Source: GCA-003244245 sp036266995 (lineage in GTDB: Bacteria; Actinomycetota; Actinomycetes; Mycobacteriales; Pseudonocardiaceae). Taken from it: a stretch of 34,574 bases of DNA. A program made the translations under genes and the position numbers. Where the stretch lies: NCBI GenBank assembly GCA_036266995.1, contig DATAWX010000112.1, forward strand, positions 1 to 34,574, in the 5' to 3' direction. The notes beneath the pieces were generated by a model that was given only the letters and a program-made list of their open reading frames with translations, made no database searches and was not told where the DNA came from. Below, piece after piece: positions 1 to 8,997 of this stretch; within the stretch, counting starts at the first letter, position 1, and the number at the start of each line of letters is the position of its first letter.

Positions 1-807
1 ACGCGCCGTCCACAGACCTACCATGGCGCGGGCGAGGCGGTGCGCGGCGACGTGCACGACGCCGACTCGCTGAGCGCTGCCCTTGCCGGCTGCGATGCCG
101 CCTACTACCTCGTGCACTCCCTCGACAACGCTGACTTCGAACAGCGTGACGCCGAAGCAGCGCGCGCCTTCGCCCGCGCTGCGGCCGAAGCGGGACTGCG
201 CCGGATCGTCTACCTCGGTGGCCTCGGCGACGACGCCGACGACCTGTCTGCCCACCTGCGCAGCCGCCGCGAGGTGGAGAAACTGCTCGGGTCGGGTGGT
301 GTGCCGGTCACCACGCTGCGGGCCGGGATCATCATCGGCCACGGCGGCATCTCCTGGGAGATGACCCGTCAACTGGTGGAACACTTGCCGATCATGGTCA
401 CTCCGCTGTGGGTTCAGACTCGAACCCAGCCGATCGCGGTGGCCGACGTGGTGCGCTACCTGGTCGGGGTGCTCGAAATTCCCGAAGCGGCCGGGCGCGC
501 CTTCGACGTCGGCGGGCCGGACATTCTGGCCTATGTCGACATGATGCGCCGAGTCGCGGAGATCCAGGGCCGGCCGATGTTGATAATTCCTGTGCCGCTG
601 CTCTCGCCGCAGCTGTCGTCGCTGTGGTTATCGCTGGTCACCGACGTGGACGTGCAGACAGGCCGCTCGCTCATCGACTCGATGACCAACGAAGTGGTGA
701 TGCGCGAGGACAGCATCCGGCGGCTGATCCCCTTCGAACCTCTGGACTACGACAACGCCGTACTTCAGGCCCTCGGCGAGCGGGTTAAGGCGCGGCGGAG
801 GTCGTGA
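1..807 (+). CDS. NAD(P)-binding SDR-like oxidoreductase, 5' end outside window
   Basis: The reading frame is open from base 1 (269 codons to TGA at 805-807), so the N-terminal GxxGxxG nucleotide loop lies upstream of the window. What remains looks like the middle and C-terminal part of an atypical short-chain dehydrogenase of the YbjT/NmrA type: a 'YYLVHSL' strand, 'RIVYLGGLG' where the family places its core strand, a 'TTLRAGIIIGHGG' segment and an 'AVADVVRYLVGVL' segment that usually borders the substrate pocket. These proteins bind NAD(P)H; many act as reductases or redox sensors and the substrate cannot be read from sequence. The GTG at 40 is an internal Val codon, not a convincing start. 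The stop overlaps the next start by four bases (GTGA), implying translational coupling to the CPBP protease. Family confident, function open. Confidence 0.8.
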   Translation, partial: TRRPQTYHGAGEAVRGDVHDADSLSAALAGCDAAYYLVHSLDNADFEQRDAEAARAFARAAAEAGLRRIVYLGGLGDDADDLSAHLRSRREVEKLLGSGGVPVTTLRAGIIIGHGGISWEMTRQLVEHLPIMVTPLWVQTRTQPIAVADVVRYLVGVLEIPEAAGRAFDVGGPDILAYVDMMRRVAEIQGRPMLIIPVPLLSPQLSSLWLSLVTDVDVQTGRSLIDSMTNEVVMREDSIRRLIPFEPLDYDNAVLQALGERVKARRRS

Positions 808-1601
808 CGAGCGCGGTGCGGAAATGGCGCCGGCGCTGGGAACGACTAGCGGCGGCGCTTCCCTCCTCGGTGGTGGACCAGGTCCCCTGGGGTCGCAGCG
901 AATCGGACACCACGCTGCACCATCGCCGCCAGGTCGTCGCCGGGGTCTCTCTGGCCGGCGCGGGACTGCTGGGCATGTCCCTGTCGACCAAACCCGGCTC
1001 CCCGCAGTTCTACGGCCTCACCCTCGGTGTGGCCGCGACCTGGATCGTCGGAGGGCTGCTTTCCGGCCCGCTGCACCTGGGTTGGATCCACCACACCCTG
1101 CGCCGCCCGGTGCTCACCCCGGTGCTCACCGGGGTGGGGGCGTTCGCCGCGTTCTATGTGTGCGCCGTCGCCGCCCGGCACGTCCCGGTGCTGAACACGG
1201 CGATCTCAGGGGTCCTGCAGTACGCCCACCAGGGATCGAGCCCACTCGTGCTGCTCACGACCCTGGCAAACGGCGCCGGCGAGGAGGTTTTCTTCCGCGG
1301 CGCCCTCTACGCAGCCATCGGCGGCAGGCATCCCGTCGCCGTGTCCACAGCCGTGTATTCGCTGGCCACCGCCGCGACGCGCAACCCGGCGCTAGTGCTC
1401 GCCTCGGCCGCGATGGGCACGCTGTTCGGCCTGCAGCGAAGAGCCACCGGCGGCGTCCAGGCACCGATACTCACCCACCTGACCTGGTCGGCGCTGATGG
1501 TGCACTTCCTGCCCCGGCTGTTCGATGCGTCCGGCGGGCCTCCCGTCAGGTTGGAGCGACCGCTATCACCTTGCCCGAGTTCTCAAGATCGTCAATACTG
1601 A
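804..1601 (+). CDS. CPBP family intramembrane metalloprotease
   Basis: This 265-residue protein has several hydrophobic segments and carries the CPBP (Abi/CAAX-protease-like) signature: the glutamate pair with arginine 'EEVFFRG' near residue 154, and a 'THLTW' histidine motif near residue 227. These residues form the membrane-embedded catalytic site in the Rce1/CPBP superfamily. The start is GTG at 804, which overlaps the upstream TGA. A cytoplasmic arginine-rich N-terminus precedes the first membrane segment (about residues 45-60). Actinobacterial members are mostly uncharacterised; roles in peptide processing or self-protection are known for other members but nothing here points to a substrate. 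The C-terminal 20 residues are polar and may be a poorly conserved tail. Confidence 0.85.
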   Translation: MTSAVRKWRRRWERLAAALPSSVVDQVPWGRSESDTTLHHRRQVVAGVSLAGAGLLGMSLSTKPGSPQFYGLTLGVAATWIVGGLLSGPLHLGWIHHTLRRPVLTPVLTGVGAFAAFYVCAVAARHVPVLNTAISGVLQYAHQGSSPLVLLTTLANGAGEEVFFRGALYAAIGGRHPVAVSTAVYSLATAATRNPALVLASAAMGTLFGLQRRATGGVQAPILTHLTWSALMVHFLPRLFDASGGPPVRLERPLSPCPSSQDRQY

Positions 1602-1704
1602 GCGGTAACGATGCAGGATCGCACTGCCATCCCTCAGTTTCGGCGATCATGGCGGGTCGGCCTGCTCCCGATGTCTTGGCTGAGATCGACGGCAGCCACG
1701 GGTT

Positions 1705-2598
1705 TCAGCCGGAAAGGCGGAAGCGCTCGAACCGAGAGGCGAGCAAGTCACGGTCTGGTCGATCCGCGGGTTTGGGAGGGAGTTGCAGGGCGGTCCCGTG
1801 CATAGCCTGGAGTCCATGCAGAAGCATCGGCCCGTCGGTCCGTTTGAGGAGGCGAGGGTGGATCCGCACCTCGAACTGCGGACTTACCCCCAGTAATTGC
1901 CGATCGAAGGCCCGGTGGTGGATTGTGCACATGGAGAGGCCATTAGGCACTATCGGCTCTCCACCCTCGGCGTCGCCGAGGATGTGTGAGGCCTCCAGCA
2001 AAACAGGCTCTTCGAGTCGGCAGACCGCGCATCGGCTCCGATAGGCGAGTAACACACGGCTGCGGAACATCACTTGGTGAAGTCTGCGACGCGCGATCGA
2101 CGCTGCGTACCGCCGCTGCTCGGACGCCGGCACGCCGAGAGGCTCTACTCCATCTCCCGCGCCAGTCAGGTCCAACAGCACACCGCTGCCGTTGGGGTCC
2201 ACCTCGACGGCGTACACGGGGTAGAGGGCGGAGTACACACCGGGTTGAACCCGCACAAAGTAAACCAGCGGTACGCCGAGTCGGACAGCTTCGACGAGCT
2301 TGCGGTTGTCCCCCGCGGCGGGGCTCCCGGTACGGAACGCGTACCTCACCAATCCCGAGCCATCGTCCACGTCTTCGTATGGGCTGTCCGGCACACTTAC
2401 CACGGACAAGCTCGCCAGGAGATCGGCTGGGTTGCGAATTCCGCGGCCGGCGTCGATCAGCCCCATTGGTCGATCCGCGATCACCGCATCGAGGAGATCA
2501 CGGCGGGACAGCAGGTTGCCGGTTTCAGCCACCCGGTCGTCGAGCCACTCGAATACTGCCGCGCGCAGTCGCTCGTCTTCCAGGGCCGTCGCCACCAC
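1705..2598 (-). CDS. HNH endonuclease domain protein
   Basis: The 297-residue product has an N-terminal region of about 190 residues of unclear fold and a C-terminal HNH nuclease domain. The zinc-binding 'CAVC' pair is followed by 'EASHIL' and then 'NGLSMCTIHHRAFD', matching the H-N-H catalytic pattern of the McrA-like group. Such proteins cleave DNA; some are modification-dependent restriction enzymes and others are phage- or repair-associated. The GTG at 2598 is the first start in frame; no clear Shine-Dalgarno site precedes it. It lies 67 bp downstream of the CocE-like gene on the same strand and faces the CPBP gene. No methyltransferase or other restriction partner is present, so a complete restriction system is not supported. 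Confidence 0.82.
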   Translation of the reverse strand: MVATALEDERLRAAVFEWLDDRVAETGNLLSRRDLLDAVIADRPMGLIDAGRGIRNPADLLASLSVVSVPDSPYEDVDDGSGLVRYAFRTGSPAAGDNRKLVEAVRLGVPLVYFVRVQPGVYSALYPVYAVEVDPNGSGVLLDLTGAGDGVEPLGVPASEQRRYAASIARRRLHQVMFRSRVLLAYRSRCAVCRLEEPVLLEASHILGDAEGGEPIVPNGLSMCTIHHRAFDRQLLGVSPQFEVRIHPRLLKRTDGPMLLHGLQAMHGTALQLPPKPADRPDRDLLASRFERFRLSG

Positions 2599-2665
2599 AT
2601 AAGCAGAGCATTTTCACGATGCGATGACAAGCTTCAACCTTTGTCGAGCGCTTTTTAGGGCGGGT

Positions 2666-4558
2666 CTAGTGGCCGTCCGTGATCGGGAAGGTGGTGTGAG
2701 CTTTGCCCGACGCAGATGCCGGGATTACAGGCAGTACCAGCGCGGACGGGTGTTGAGTGTCGTGCAGCACGGTCTGGTGGGCGACGTGGGCAGTCGTGCT
2801 GTCGCCCAGCCACGATCCAGCGTTGGGGTTTGGGTCGAATTGCGGGAAGTCGCTGGATGAGATCTCCAAACGGATCCGGTGGCCGGCGCGGAACAGGTTG
2901 CTCGTCGGCCATACCGTGATGGTGTATTGGTAGACCGTGCCTGACTCGATAGGTGTCGGTGTGCTGCTCGATTCCCGGAAGCTGGCCCGCTGGATGCCGT
3001 TGTTGAGGTTGACCGCGGTGCCGTCTGGGTGCACGTCGACCAGCTTGGCGGTCCAATCAGTATCGGGCGCCGAGGAGCTGGCGTAGAGCGTCACGCTGAC
3101 CGGCCCGGTCACCTCTGTGTCGGTGGTCAACGGTGGTGTCGTGTAGACCAGCACGTCTGGTCGCTGCTCGATGGACTGCTGGTCATAGGGCCCTTGTGAA
3201 CCGCCCAGCGCTCCGCAGCAGGAGTGACCACCCACGCTGGGCACAGGGTTGCGGGGGTCGTAGTCGTAGGTGTCGGGTTGCTGCCCGGTGGTCGGCGGGT
3301 TGGCGACCAATTGGCCGTCACCCATCACTGACGAGGCGTGTCCGTCGCTGGACAGATAGTAGTTCGTCCAGCGGGTGCCGGTCAGCGGCCAAGCCGACGC
3401 GGTTTTCCAGACGTTGGCGCTCATCTCGAAATAGTCGACCGTGGGGCCCGTGCTCACCCCGTTGTCGATGCCTTTGAGAAAATGGTCCCACCATGCCAGC
3501 ATCAGCTCGTTGATCGGGCTGTCGGCGACCGGCCCGATCTGTTTGAGCATCGGCGCGCCGGGACTGTCCGGCCGTCCCCAACTGAGGTGGTCCCAGGGAC
3601 CGATCACGATCCGCTGATTGGTACGCGCAAAGGCTGATCCGCCGGAGCTGACCATGCCGGTGAAGTTACGCACACCACCGGCGAGGAACCCGTCGTACCA
3701 CCCCTCGACGTTCAACACCGGAATGTTGATCGTGGGGTAGTACTGCTGTGGCGCCCACTGCTGCCAGTAGGGTCCGTCGGTGTGGTGCGCGATCCAGTCG
3801 TAAAAATACGGCGCGACCGCGGCATCACCGGGATGAAGCGGCGGGAAGGCGCGATACGGCGTGTACCGTAGCCAGGTCGCGATGTTCTGGCCATCCTGGG
3901 TGAGCTGCTGGGCGACCTTGGTGTCACCTCGATTTCTGGCCGCCGATGAAGCGATCGTTTCCATTGCCCACGGTTCGATGAAGTTCAGCCGGAACGCGCC
4001 GTTCTCATAGGTCCAGCCGTCGTAGTAATCCGACGCGGTGTTGGCTGGCACGATCGTGGCCAGGTGAGGGGGAGCGGTCTCGGCGGCCAGCCACTGGGTC
4101 GCGCCAACATAGGACGAGCCATACATGCCGACCTTGCCCGACGATCCGGGCAGTTTCGCGGCCCACTCGACGCTGTCATAGCCATCGTCGCGATCATGGC
4201 CGAACTCCGAGAAAGTGCCACTCGAGGTGAACTGCCCCCGGATATCTTGGATGACCACCAGGTAGCAGTGCGAGGCGAACCAATCCGGACGCTGGTAGCG
4301 CGAGGGTTCGACCTGCGCGGCGTCCTTGCCGTACTGCGTGCGCATCAAGATCACCGGCACTGCCTGGGACGTGGAGGGCCGGTAGACGTCGGCGCGCAAC
4401 GTTGTGCCGTCGCGCATCGGCACCGCCACGTTGGCCGTTTTCGTCACCGCGCACGAACCTGCTCCCGATGGTGGTGGCTCGGTCGCGGCGCATGCGGTGG
4501 CACCCAGCAAGGTCACCACGACCGCCGCCGCCATCCCAGACTTCGTCAACCAGCGCAT
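2666..4558 (-). CDS. CocE/NonD family hydrolase, predicted lipoprotein
   Basis: The 630-residue product belongs to the X-Pro dipeptidyl-peptidase (S15)/CocE family of serine hydrolases. It has an alpha/beta-hydrolase core with the nucleophile elbow 'GMYGSSYVG', a 'GPWDHLSWG' segment that usually carries the catalytic histidine, and a C-terminal jelly-roll region ('VTGPVSVTLYASSSAPDTD'). The N-terminus is a signal sequence ending 'LLGATAC', a plausible lipobox, so the enzyme is probably exported and lipid-anchored. ATG at 4558 is preferred to TTG at 4573 because AGGGG lies just upstream of it. Family members hydrolyse acyl esters and amides (cocaine esterase, glutaryl-7-ACA acylase, X-Pro peptidases); the substrate here is unknown. 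It is divergent from the lipid kinase gene. Confidence 0.9.
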   Translation of the reverse strand: MRWLTKSGMAAAVVVTLLGATACAATEPPPSGAGSCAVTKTANVAVPMRDGTTLRADVYRPSTSQAVPVILMRTQYGKDAAQVEPSRYQRPDWFASHCYLVVIQDIRGQFTSSGTFSEFGHDRDDGYDSVEWAAKLPGSSGKVGMYGSSYVGATQWLAAETAPPHLATIVPANTASDYYDGWTYENGAFRLNFIEPWAMETIASSAARNRGDTKVAQQLTQDGQNIATWLRYTPYRAFPPLHPGDAAVAPYFYDWIAHHTDGPYWQQWAPQQYYPTINIPVLNVEGWYDGFLAGGVRNFTGMVSSGGSAFARTNQRIVIGPWDHLSWGRPDSPGAPMLKQIGPVADSPINELMLAWWDHFLKGIDNGVSTGPTVDYFEMSANVWKTASAWPLTGTRWTNYYLSSDGHASSVMGDGQLVANPPTTGQQPDTYDYDPRNPVPSVGGHSCCGALGGSQGPYDQQSIEQRPDVLVYTTPPLTTDTEVTGPVSVTLYASSSAPDTDWTAKLVDVHPDGTAVNLNNGIQRASFRESSSTPTPIESGTVYQYTITVWPTSNLFRAGHRIRLEISSSDFPQFDPNPNAGSWLGDSTTAHVAHQTVLHDTQHPSALVLPVIPASASGKAHTTFPITDGH

Positions 4559-4596
4559 ACCCCTCAGCCCCAACCCTCATCTGTGGGTCTACACGG

Positions 4597-4614
4597 TTCC
4601 CAACGATGTGGGAA
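4597..4614. promoter_or_regulatory. Candidate operator: inverted repeat TTCCCA-N6-TGGGAA
   Basis: A perfect 6-bp inverted repeat with a 6-bp spacer lies in the 128-bp gap between the divergent CocE-like and lipid kinase genes. Its position and dyad symmetry suit a dimeric regulator, but no regulator gene is adjacent and an 18-bp dyad of this kind can arise by chance. Confidence 0.3.
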
Positions 4615-4686
4615 GCGATCATCGCCCCCTCGCTCGGTGCGTGATCGATCGCCTCGACCGGCAGTGACCGACCGTCGGCCAACCGT

Positions 4687-5580
4687 ATGATCCGCGCTGT
4701 GCGCGCCACCTTGATCGTCAACCCGCATTCCGGTCGTGGCGCGGCGACGCGGGTGGCCGGCACCGTGGCCGATACGTTGCGCGCCGCCGTACCTGCACTG
4801 GTCGCCATTGTGACCGCCGATGCTGCCGAGACCAGCAGGGTCGCCGCACAGGCAGTGCAGCGAGGCGATGACGTGCTCGCCGTGCTCGGCGGGGACGGGA
4901 CCGCGCACCTGGCCGCTCAGGCGCTCGCGGGCACCGCGACCGCGCTGGCGGTGGTGCCCAGCGGGAGCGGCAACGACCTGGCGGCGGCACTGGGCATCCC
5001 GGCCGATCCGGTGCGGGCCGCCCGGCACGTCGCGCAGGCCCTTCGAGCCGGGCAGCGGCGGAGGATCGACCTGGGTCGGGTCGAGGGCGCCGCCGGTTTC
5101 ACCACAGTGCTGTGCACAGGCTTCGACGCGGCGGTGAGTAAGCGGGCCAACGCGATGCGCTGGCCTGCCGGGCCGCGCCGGTATGACCTGGCGGTGTTCG
5201 CCGAGCTCGCCGCGTTGACGCCCAGGCCGGTACGGGTGCAGGCCGGGGGAGGCGAGGTGGAACTGGAGGCGATCCTGGTCGCGGTCGCCAACGGATCCAG
5301 TTACGGCGGTGGGCTGCAGATCTGCCCGGACGCCACGCCGGCCGACGGGCTGCTCGACGTGATCGTCATCGCCGCGGTGAGCCGGCGCAGGCTGCTACGG
5401 GTATTCCCCGCGTTGCGCACCGGCGCCCACGTGCACGAGCCGGAGGTGACCATCCTGCGCGGCGAAAGCGTACGCATCGACGGCGACCCGGGCTGGCCGG
5501 TTTACGCCGATGGGGAGCCGCAGGGCACCCTGCCGGTGACGGTGCACTGCGAACCTGGGGCGCTCACCATCGTCGCCTGA
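4687..5580 (+). CDS. Diacylglycerol kinase-type lipid kinase (DAGK_cat)
   Basis: The 297-residue soluble protein matches the YegS/DgkB/BmrU family. It has the N-terminal 'NPHSGRG' strand-loop, the nucleotide-binding 'GGDGT' motif near residue 60, then 'VPSGSGNDLA', which is diagnostic of the family, and a C-terminal beta-sandwich with 'VYADGEP'. These enzymes phosphorylate diacylglycerol or related lipids with ATP and feed phosphatidate back into phospholipid synthesis. The ATG at 4687 places the conserved strand at residue 7. It is 96 bp upstream of helY on the same strand. After GGDGT the usual Asn is His ('GGDGTAHLA'), a variation I believe is common in actinobacterial members. Exact lipid substrate is unknown. 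Confidence 0.9.
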   Translation: MIRAVRATLIVNPHSGRGAATRVAGTVADTLRAAVPALVAIVTADAAETSRVAAQAVQRGDDVLAVLGGDGTAHLAAQALAGTATALAVVPSGSGNDLAAALGIPADPVRAARHVAQALRAGQRRRIDLGRVEGAAGFTTVLCTGFDAAVSKRANAMRWPAGPRRYDLAVFAELAALTPRPVRVQAGGGEVELEAILVAVANGSSYGGGLQICPDATPADGLLDVIVIAAVSRRRLLRVFPALRTGAHVHEPEVTILRGESVRIDGDPGWPVYADGEPQGTLPVTVHCEPGALTIVA

Positions 5581-5676
5581 CGATTGCCGCGGCGTTGGTA
5601 GCGGTTGAGAGCCCGCCCCGGCCGGGTTGGCGGTACTTGAAGGGCACCCAACCGGGGGGTGTGACAGCCTGGGAAG

Positions 5677-8403
5677 GTGGCCAACTCTCCCGCAGAGGCG
5701 TACGCAGCGGCCCGGCGGCGGGTCGCCCACCCGCGCCTCGACGAGTTCGCTGGCAGCCTGCCGTTTCAGCTTGACCCCTTCCAACGTGCGGCGTGCGAAG
5801 CGCTGGAGGAAGGGCATGGAGTGCTGGTGTGCGCGCCCACCGGCGCGGGGAAGACGGTGGTCGGCGAGTTCGCGGTGCACCTGGCGCTGGCGCAGGGCAG
5901 TAAATGTTTCTACACCACACCGATCAAGGCGTTGTCCAACCAGAAGTACGCCGATCTGACGGCCCGGCACGGCGCGGACACGGTCGGCCTGCTCACTGGG
6001 GATACCTCGATCAACGGCAGCACCTCGGTGGTCGTAATGACCACCGAGGTGCTGCGAAACATGATCTACGCCAGATCGTCCACCCTGGACGGGTTGGCTT
6101 ACGTCGTGATGGACGAGATCCATTACCTCGCCGACCGGTTCCGCGGCGCGGTGTGGGAAGAAGTGATCCTCAACCTCCCGGACAGCGTGCGGCTCGTCGG
6201 CCTGTCCGCCACGGTGAGCAACGCCGAGGAGTTCGGCGAGTGGCTGGTCGACGTGCGCGGCGACACCGCGGTGGTGGTCGACGAGCACCGTCCGGTGCCG
6301 CTGTGGCAGCACATGATGGTCGGCTCGCGGATGTTCGACCTATTCGCCGACAGCACCACCGACAGCACCACCGACAGCACCACCGACGGCCTCACTGTCG
6401 ACCCGCAGCTGGTGCGGCGCGTGCAGGAGGTGGAACGGCGCAGCGGGTGGGATCGGCCGCGGCACGGCGGACCGCGATTCCGGCCACCGGCCCGGGTGGA
6501 CGTGGTGGCGCGGTTGGACCGTGACGAGTTGCTGCCCGCGATCACCTTCATCTTCAGCCGGGCCGGCTGCGAAGCAGCGGTGAACCAGTGCGTCCGCGGC
6601 GGGTTGCGATTGACCACCCCTGAGGAGTCTGAGCAGATCCGCCGGGTCGTAGACACCCGCACAGCTGACCTGCCCGAGGGTGACCTCGGTGTGCTCGGCT
6701 TCTGGGAGTGGCGCGACGCGCTGGAGCGGGGTGTCGCCGCCCACCACGCCGGGATGCTGCCCGCGTTCAAGGAGACCGTGGAGGACCTGTTCGTCCGCGG
6801 GCTGGTCAGAGCGGTGTTCGCCACTGAAACCCTTGCGTTGGGGATCAACATGCCGGCCCGCACAGTGGTCCTGGAACGGTTGGTCAAGTACAACGGTGAA
6901 GCCCATGTCGATCTCACTCCCGGCGAGTACACGCAGCTCACCGGCCGGGCCGGGCGCCGCGGCATCGACGTCGAGGGCCATGCAGTGGTGCTGTGGCAAC
7001 CCGGAGTGGATCCGGCGCAGGTGGCCGGGCTCGCGTCGACCCGCACCTACCCGCTGCGCAGCTCGTTTCGGCCCGGCTACAACATGGCCGTCAACCTGGT
7101 CGATCGGGTCGGCGTGGCCGCCGGTCGGGCACTGCTCGAACAGTCCTTCGCGCAGTTCCAGGCCGACCGCTCGGTGGTGGGGCTGGCCCGCCGGATCGAC
7201 CGCAACGCCGAGGGCCTCGCGGGCTACGCCGAGGCGATGGTCTGTGACGTGGGTGATTTCGCCGAGTACGCACAGTTGCGCCTGCAGATCTCCGAGCGGG
7301 AGCGGGCACTGGCCCGTCTCGGTGGTGCGGTGCGCCGCGCCGAGGTGGCGGCGTCACTCGCCCAGCTCAAGAGCGGCGACATCATCGCGGTGCCCGGCGG
7401 GCGCCGGTCGGGCCTGGCGGTGGTGATCGATCCTGGTGACGGCCCAGCCGAAGATCCCCGCCCGCTGTTGCTCACCGAGGACCGCTGGGCGGGCCGGCTC
7501 ACGATCGCCGACTTCCCGACCCCGGTCCAGGTGCTCGGCCGAATGCGGCTACCCAAGCGGGTCGAGCACCGGGTGCCCCGGGTGCGCCGTGATCTCGCTT
7601 CGGCGCTGCGCGAGGCGGGCATCACGGCCCCGCCCCGGGCCCGGCGGCGCGGCGAGGCGGCTGACGACGCCGAGTTGGCCGCGTTGCGCCGAGCGCTGCG
7701 GGCGCATCCGTGCCACGGCTGCGACGACCGGGATGCGCATGCCCGGTGGGCTGAGCGTTACGACCGGCTGGACCGCGAGACGGGCACACTGCGCCAGCAG
7801 GTGGCCGCCACCACGCACTCACTGGCCCGCGAGTTCGACCGGATTCGCGCGCTGCTGACCGAGCGCGGTTATCTAGACGGCGAGCAACTCACCGAGCACG
7901 GCCGCCGGCTGGCCCGGTTGTGGTCGGAGACCGACCTGCTGACCGCGGAGTGCCTGCGGCACCGGATCTGGGATGGTCTGGAGCCCGCCGAGTTGGCCGC
8001 GGTGGTCTCGGTGCTGGTCTTCGAGGCCCGCGGGGACGCTGCCGCTCCCCGGGTTCCTCCCGGCCCGGTGAGCGATGCGCTGGTGGTTACCGTGCGGTTG
8101 TGGGCGGAGCTGGAGGCCGACGAGCGGCGGTACCGGCTTGAGCGCACCCGCGAACCCGATCTGGGTTTCGCCTGGCCAGTGTACCGGTGGGCGCGTGGGG
8201 AGTCATTGTCTGCGGTGTTGGTCGCTGCTGAGACCAACGGTGCTGAGCTGTCCGCGGGAGACTTCGTTCGGTGGTGCCGCCAGGTGGTCGACGTGCTCGA
8301 CCAAGTGCGGGGTGTCGCGGGGGAGAACTCTGTGCTGGGGGACGCGGCCGCCGCTGCGGTACGCGCGTTGCGCCGCGGCGTGGTCGCCCTGGGCACTGTG
8401 TGA
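5677..8403 (+). CDS. helY: Ski2-like DEAD/DEAH RNA helicase HelY
   Basis: The 908-residue product has the full Ski2/Mtr4 layout: Walker A 'APTGAGKT' near residue 51, DEIH box 'DEIHYLAD' near 146, motif III 'SAT', 'ETLALGINMPAR' near 390, and motif VI 'QLTGRAGRRGID' near 420, followed by a long C-terminal region with a DSHCT-like end. The length matches mycobacterial HelY (about 906). It is an ATP-dependent helicase, most likely acting on RNA. The GTG at 5677 follows 'GGGAAG' closely and gives a family-like N-terminus. A threefold 12-bp repeat adds DSTT repeats between helicase domains. Conserved neighbours (exonuclease, pepE) occur about 10.5 kb downstream rather than adjacent. Confidence 0.95.
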   Translation: MANSPAEAYAAARRRVAHPRLDEFAGSLPFQLDPFQRAACEALEEGHGVLVCAPTGAGKTVVGEFAVHLALAQGSKCFYTTPIKALSNQKYADLTARHGADTVGLLTGDTSINGSTSVVVMTTEVLRNMIYARSSTLDGLAYVVMDEIHYLADRFRGAVWEEVILNLPDSVRLVGLSATVSNAEEFGEWLVDVRGDTAVVVDEHRPVPLWQHMMVGSRMFDLFADSTTDSTTDSTTDGLTVDPQLVRRVQEVERRSGWDRPRHGGPRFRPPARVDVVARLDRDELLPAITFIFSRAGCEAAVNQCVRGGLRLTTPEESEQIRRVVDTRTADLPEGDLGVLGFWEWRDALERGVAAHHAGMLPAFKETVEDLFVRGLVRAVFATETLALGINMPARTVVLERLVKYNGEAHVDLTPGEYTQLTGRAGRRGIDVEGHAVVLWQPGVDPAQVAGLASTRTYPLRSSFRPGYNMAVNLVDRVGVAAGRALLEQSFAQFQADRSVVGLARRIDRNAEGLAGYAEAMVCDVGDFAEYAQLRLQISERERALARLGGAVRRAEVAASLAQLKSGDIIAVPGGRRSGLAVVIDPGDGPAEDPRPLLLTEDRWAGRLTIADFPTPVQVLGRMRLPKRVEHRVPRVRRDLASALREAGITAPPRARRRGEAADDAELAALRRALRAHPCHGCDDRDAHARWAERYDRLDRETGTLRQQVAATTHSLAREFDRIRALLTERGYLDGEQLTEHGRRLARLWSETDLLTAECLRHRIWDGLEPAELAAVVSVLVFEARGDAAAPRVPPGPVSDALVVTVRLWAELEADERRYRLERTREPDLGFAWPVYRWARGESLSAVLVAAETNGAELSAGDFVRWCRQVVDVLDQVRGVAGENSVLGDAAAAAVRALRRGVVALGTV
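6349..6384 (+). repeat. In-frame 12-bp tandem repeat (3x) inside helY
   Basis: Three exact copies of GACAGCACCACC encode (DSTT)x3 followed by another Asp, in the linker after the first helicase domain. Identity at all codon positions implies recent slippage expansion; the unit is a multiple of three so the frame is kept. Confidence 0.95.
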
Positions 8404-8445
8404 GAGGTCCTCATCAGCGCTTCGAAGACGTTGGGGTCGTTCTTG

Positions 8446-8709
8446 TCAGAGTCGCTGGTAGATCTCCCGGCGATGCCCGACGATCAGAACGAGCACCAGT
8501 AGCTGGGCATCCTCGATCTCGTAGACGATGCGGTAGTCGCCGGTTCTGACTCTCCACTCACTAGCGCCGCCGACCAATCGAGTCGATGCCGGCGGTCGCG
8601 GCTCGGTGGCGAGCAGCTCGATAGCTGCTTGAATGCGTCGTCGCACCTGGGGCTCGAACTTGCGCAATTGGCGTGCTGCGGCTGGGGCCAGCGCGACGTG
8701 GTAGATCAT
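8446..8709 (-). CDS. RelE/ParE family toxin
   Basis: The 87-residue basic protein has the RelE-superfamily pattern: N-terminal 'YHVALAPAAARQLRKF', a central 'EWRVRTGDYRIVYEI' sheet and the terminal 'VGHRREIYQRL', where the Arg and Tyr correspond to residues used for ribosome-dependent mRNA cleavage in RelE enzymes. It starts with ATG at 8709, overlapping the antitoxin stop by four bases (ATGA), so the pair is co-translated with antitoxin first. It converges on helY with 42 bp between. The family would act on translating ribosomes; a ParE-like gyrase poison cannot be fully excluded, but the Y near the C-terminus favours RelE. Confidence 0.92.
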   Translation of the reverse strand: MIYHVALAPAAARQLRKFEPQVRRRIQAAIELLATEPRPPASTRLVGGASEWRVRTGDYRIVYEIEDAQLLVLVLIVGHRREIYQRL

Positions 8710-8981
8710 GCCAGGCCGAGATCGGCCTTGACCTCTTCCCAGGGTATCGGCGTCGCCCCGGTCGCCTGCATCTCGGCACGTGCTTGTTCCGCAGCCCGTA
8801 TGTCGGCCATGTCCTCAGCCAGCTCGAGGATGCGGTCCAGATCGTCGGCATCTATCACTGCCGCCACCCGACGCCCGCGACGAGCGAGGTAGACCGGCTG
8901 GTGGTCTGCACGAGCGCGATCGATGATCGCCGCCAGCTGGGAGCGTGCGTCGGAGACGTTCAGTGCCGCTGCCTCAGACAT
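8706..8981 (-). CDS. Phd/YefM family antitoxin
   Basis: The 91-residue protein opens with 'NVSDARSQLAAIIDRA', the Phd/YefM DNA-binding N-terminus, followed by 'RRGRRVAAVIDADDLDRI' and a charged helical C-terminus that would wrap the toxin. ATG at 8981 is preferred; the TTG fifteen bases upstream adds residues not typical of the family. No Shine-Dalgarno sequence precedes the ATG, and the likely -10 (TAATAT on this strand, 8996-9001) is only 14 bp away, so the message is probably leaderless or nearly so. It overlaps the toxin start by four bases. Antitoxins of this type repress their own promoter, and a palindrome covers the promoter here. Confidence 0.92.
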   Translation of the reverse strand: MSEAAALNVSDARSQLAAIIDRARADHQPVYLARRGRRVAAVIDADDLDRILELAEDMADIRAAEQARAEMQATGATPIPWEEVKADLGLA

Positions 8982-8997
8982 GCTTAGAGCGTACAAT

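Noticed and set aside
6123..7046. 307-codon ORF antisense to helY
   Set aside because: Ser/Arg/Thr-rich shadow of the helicase frame with no domain.
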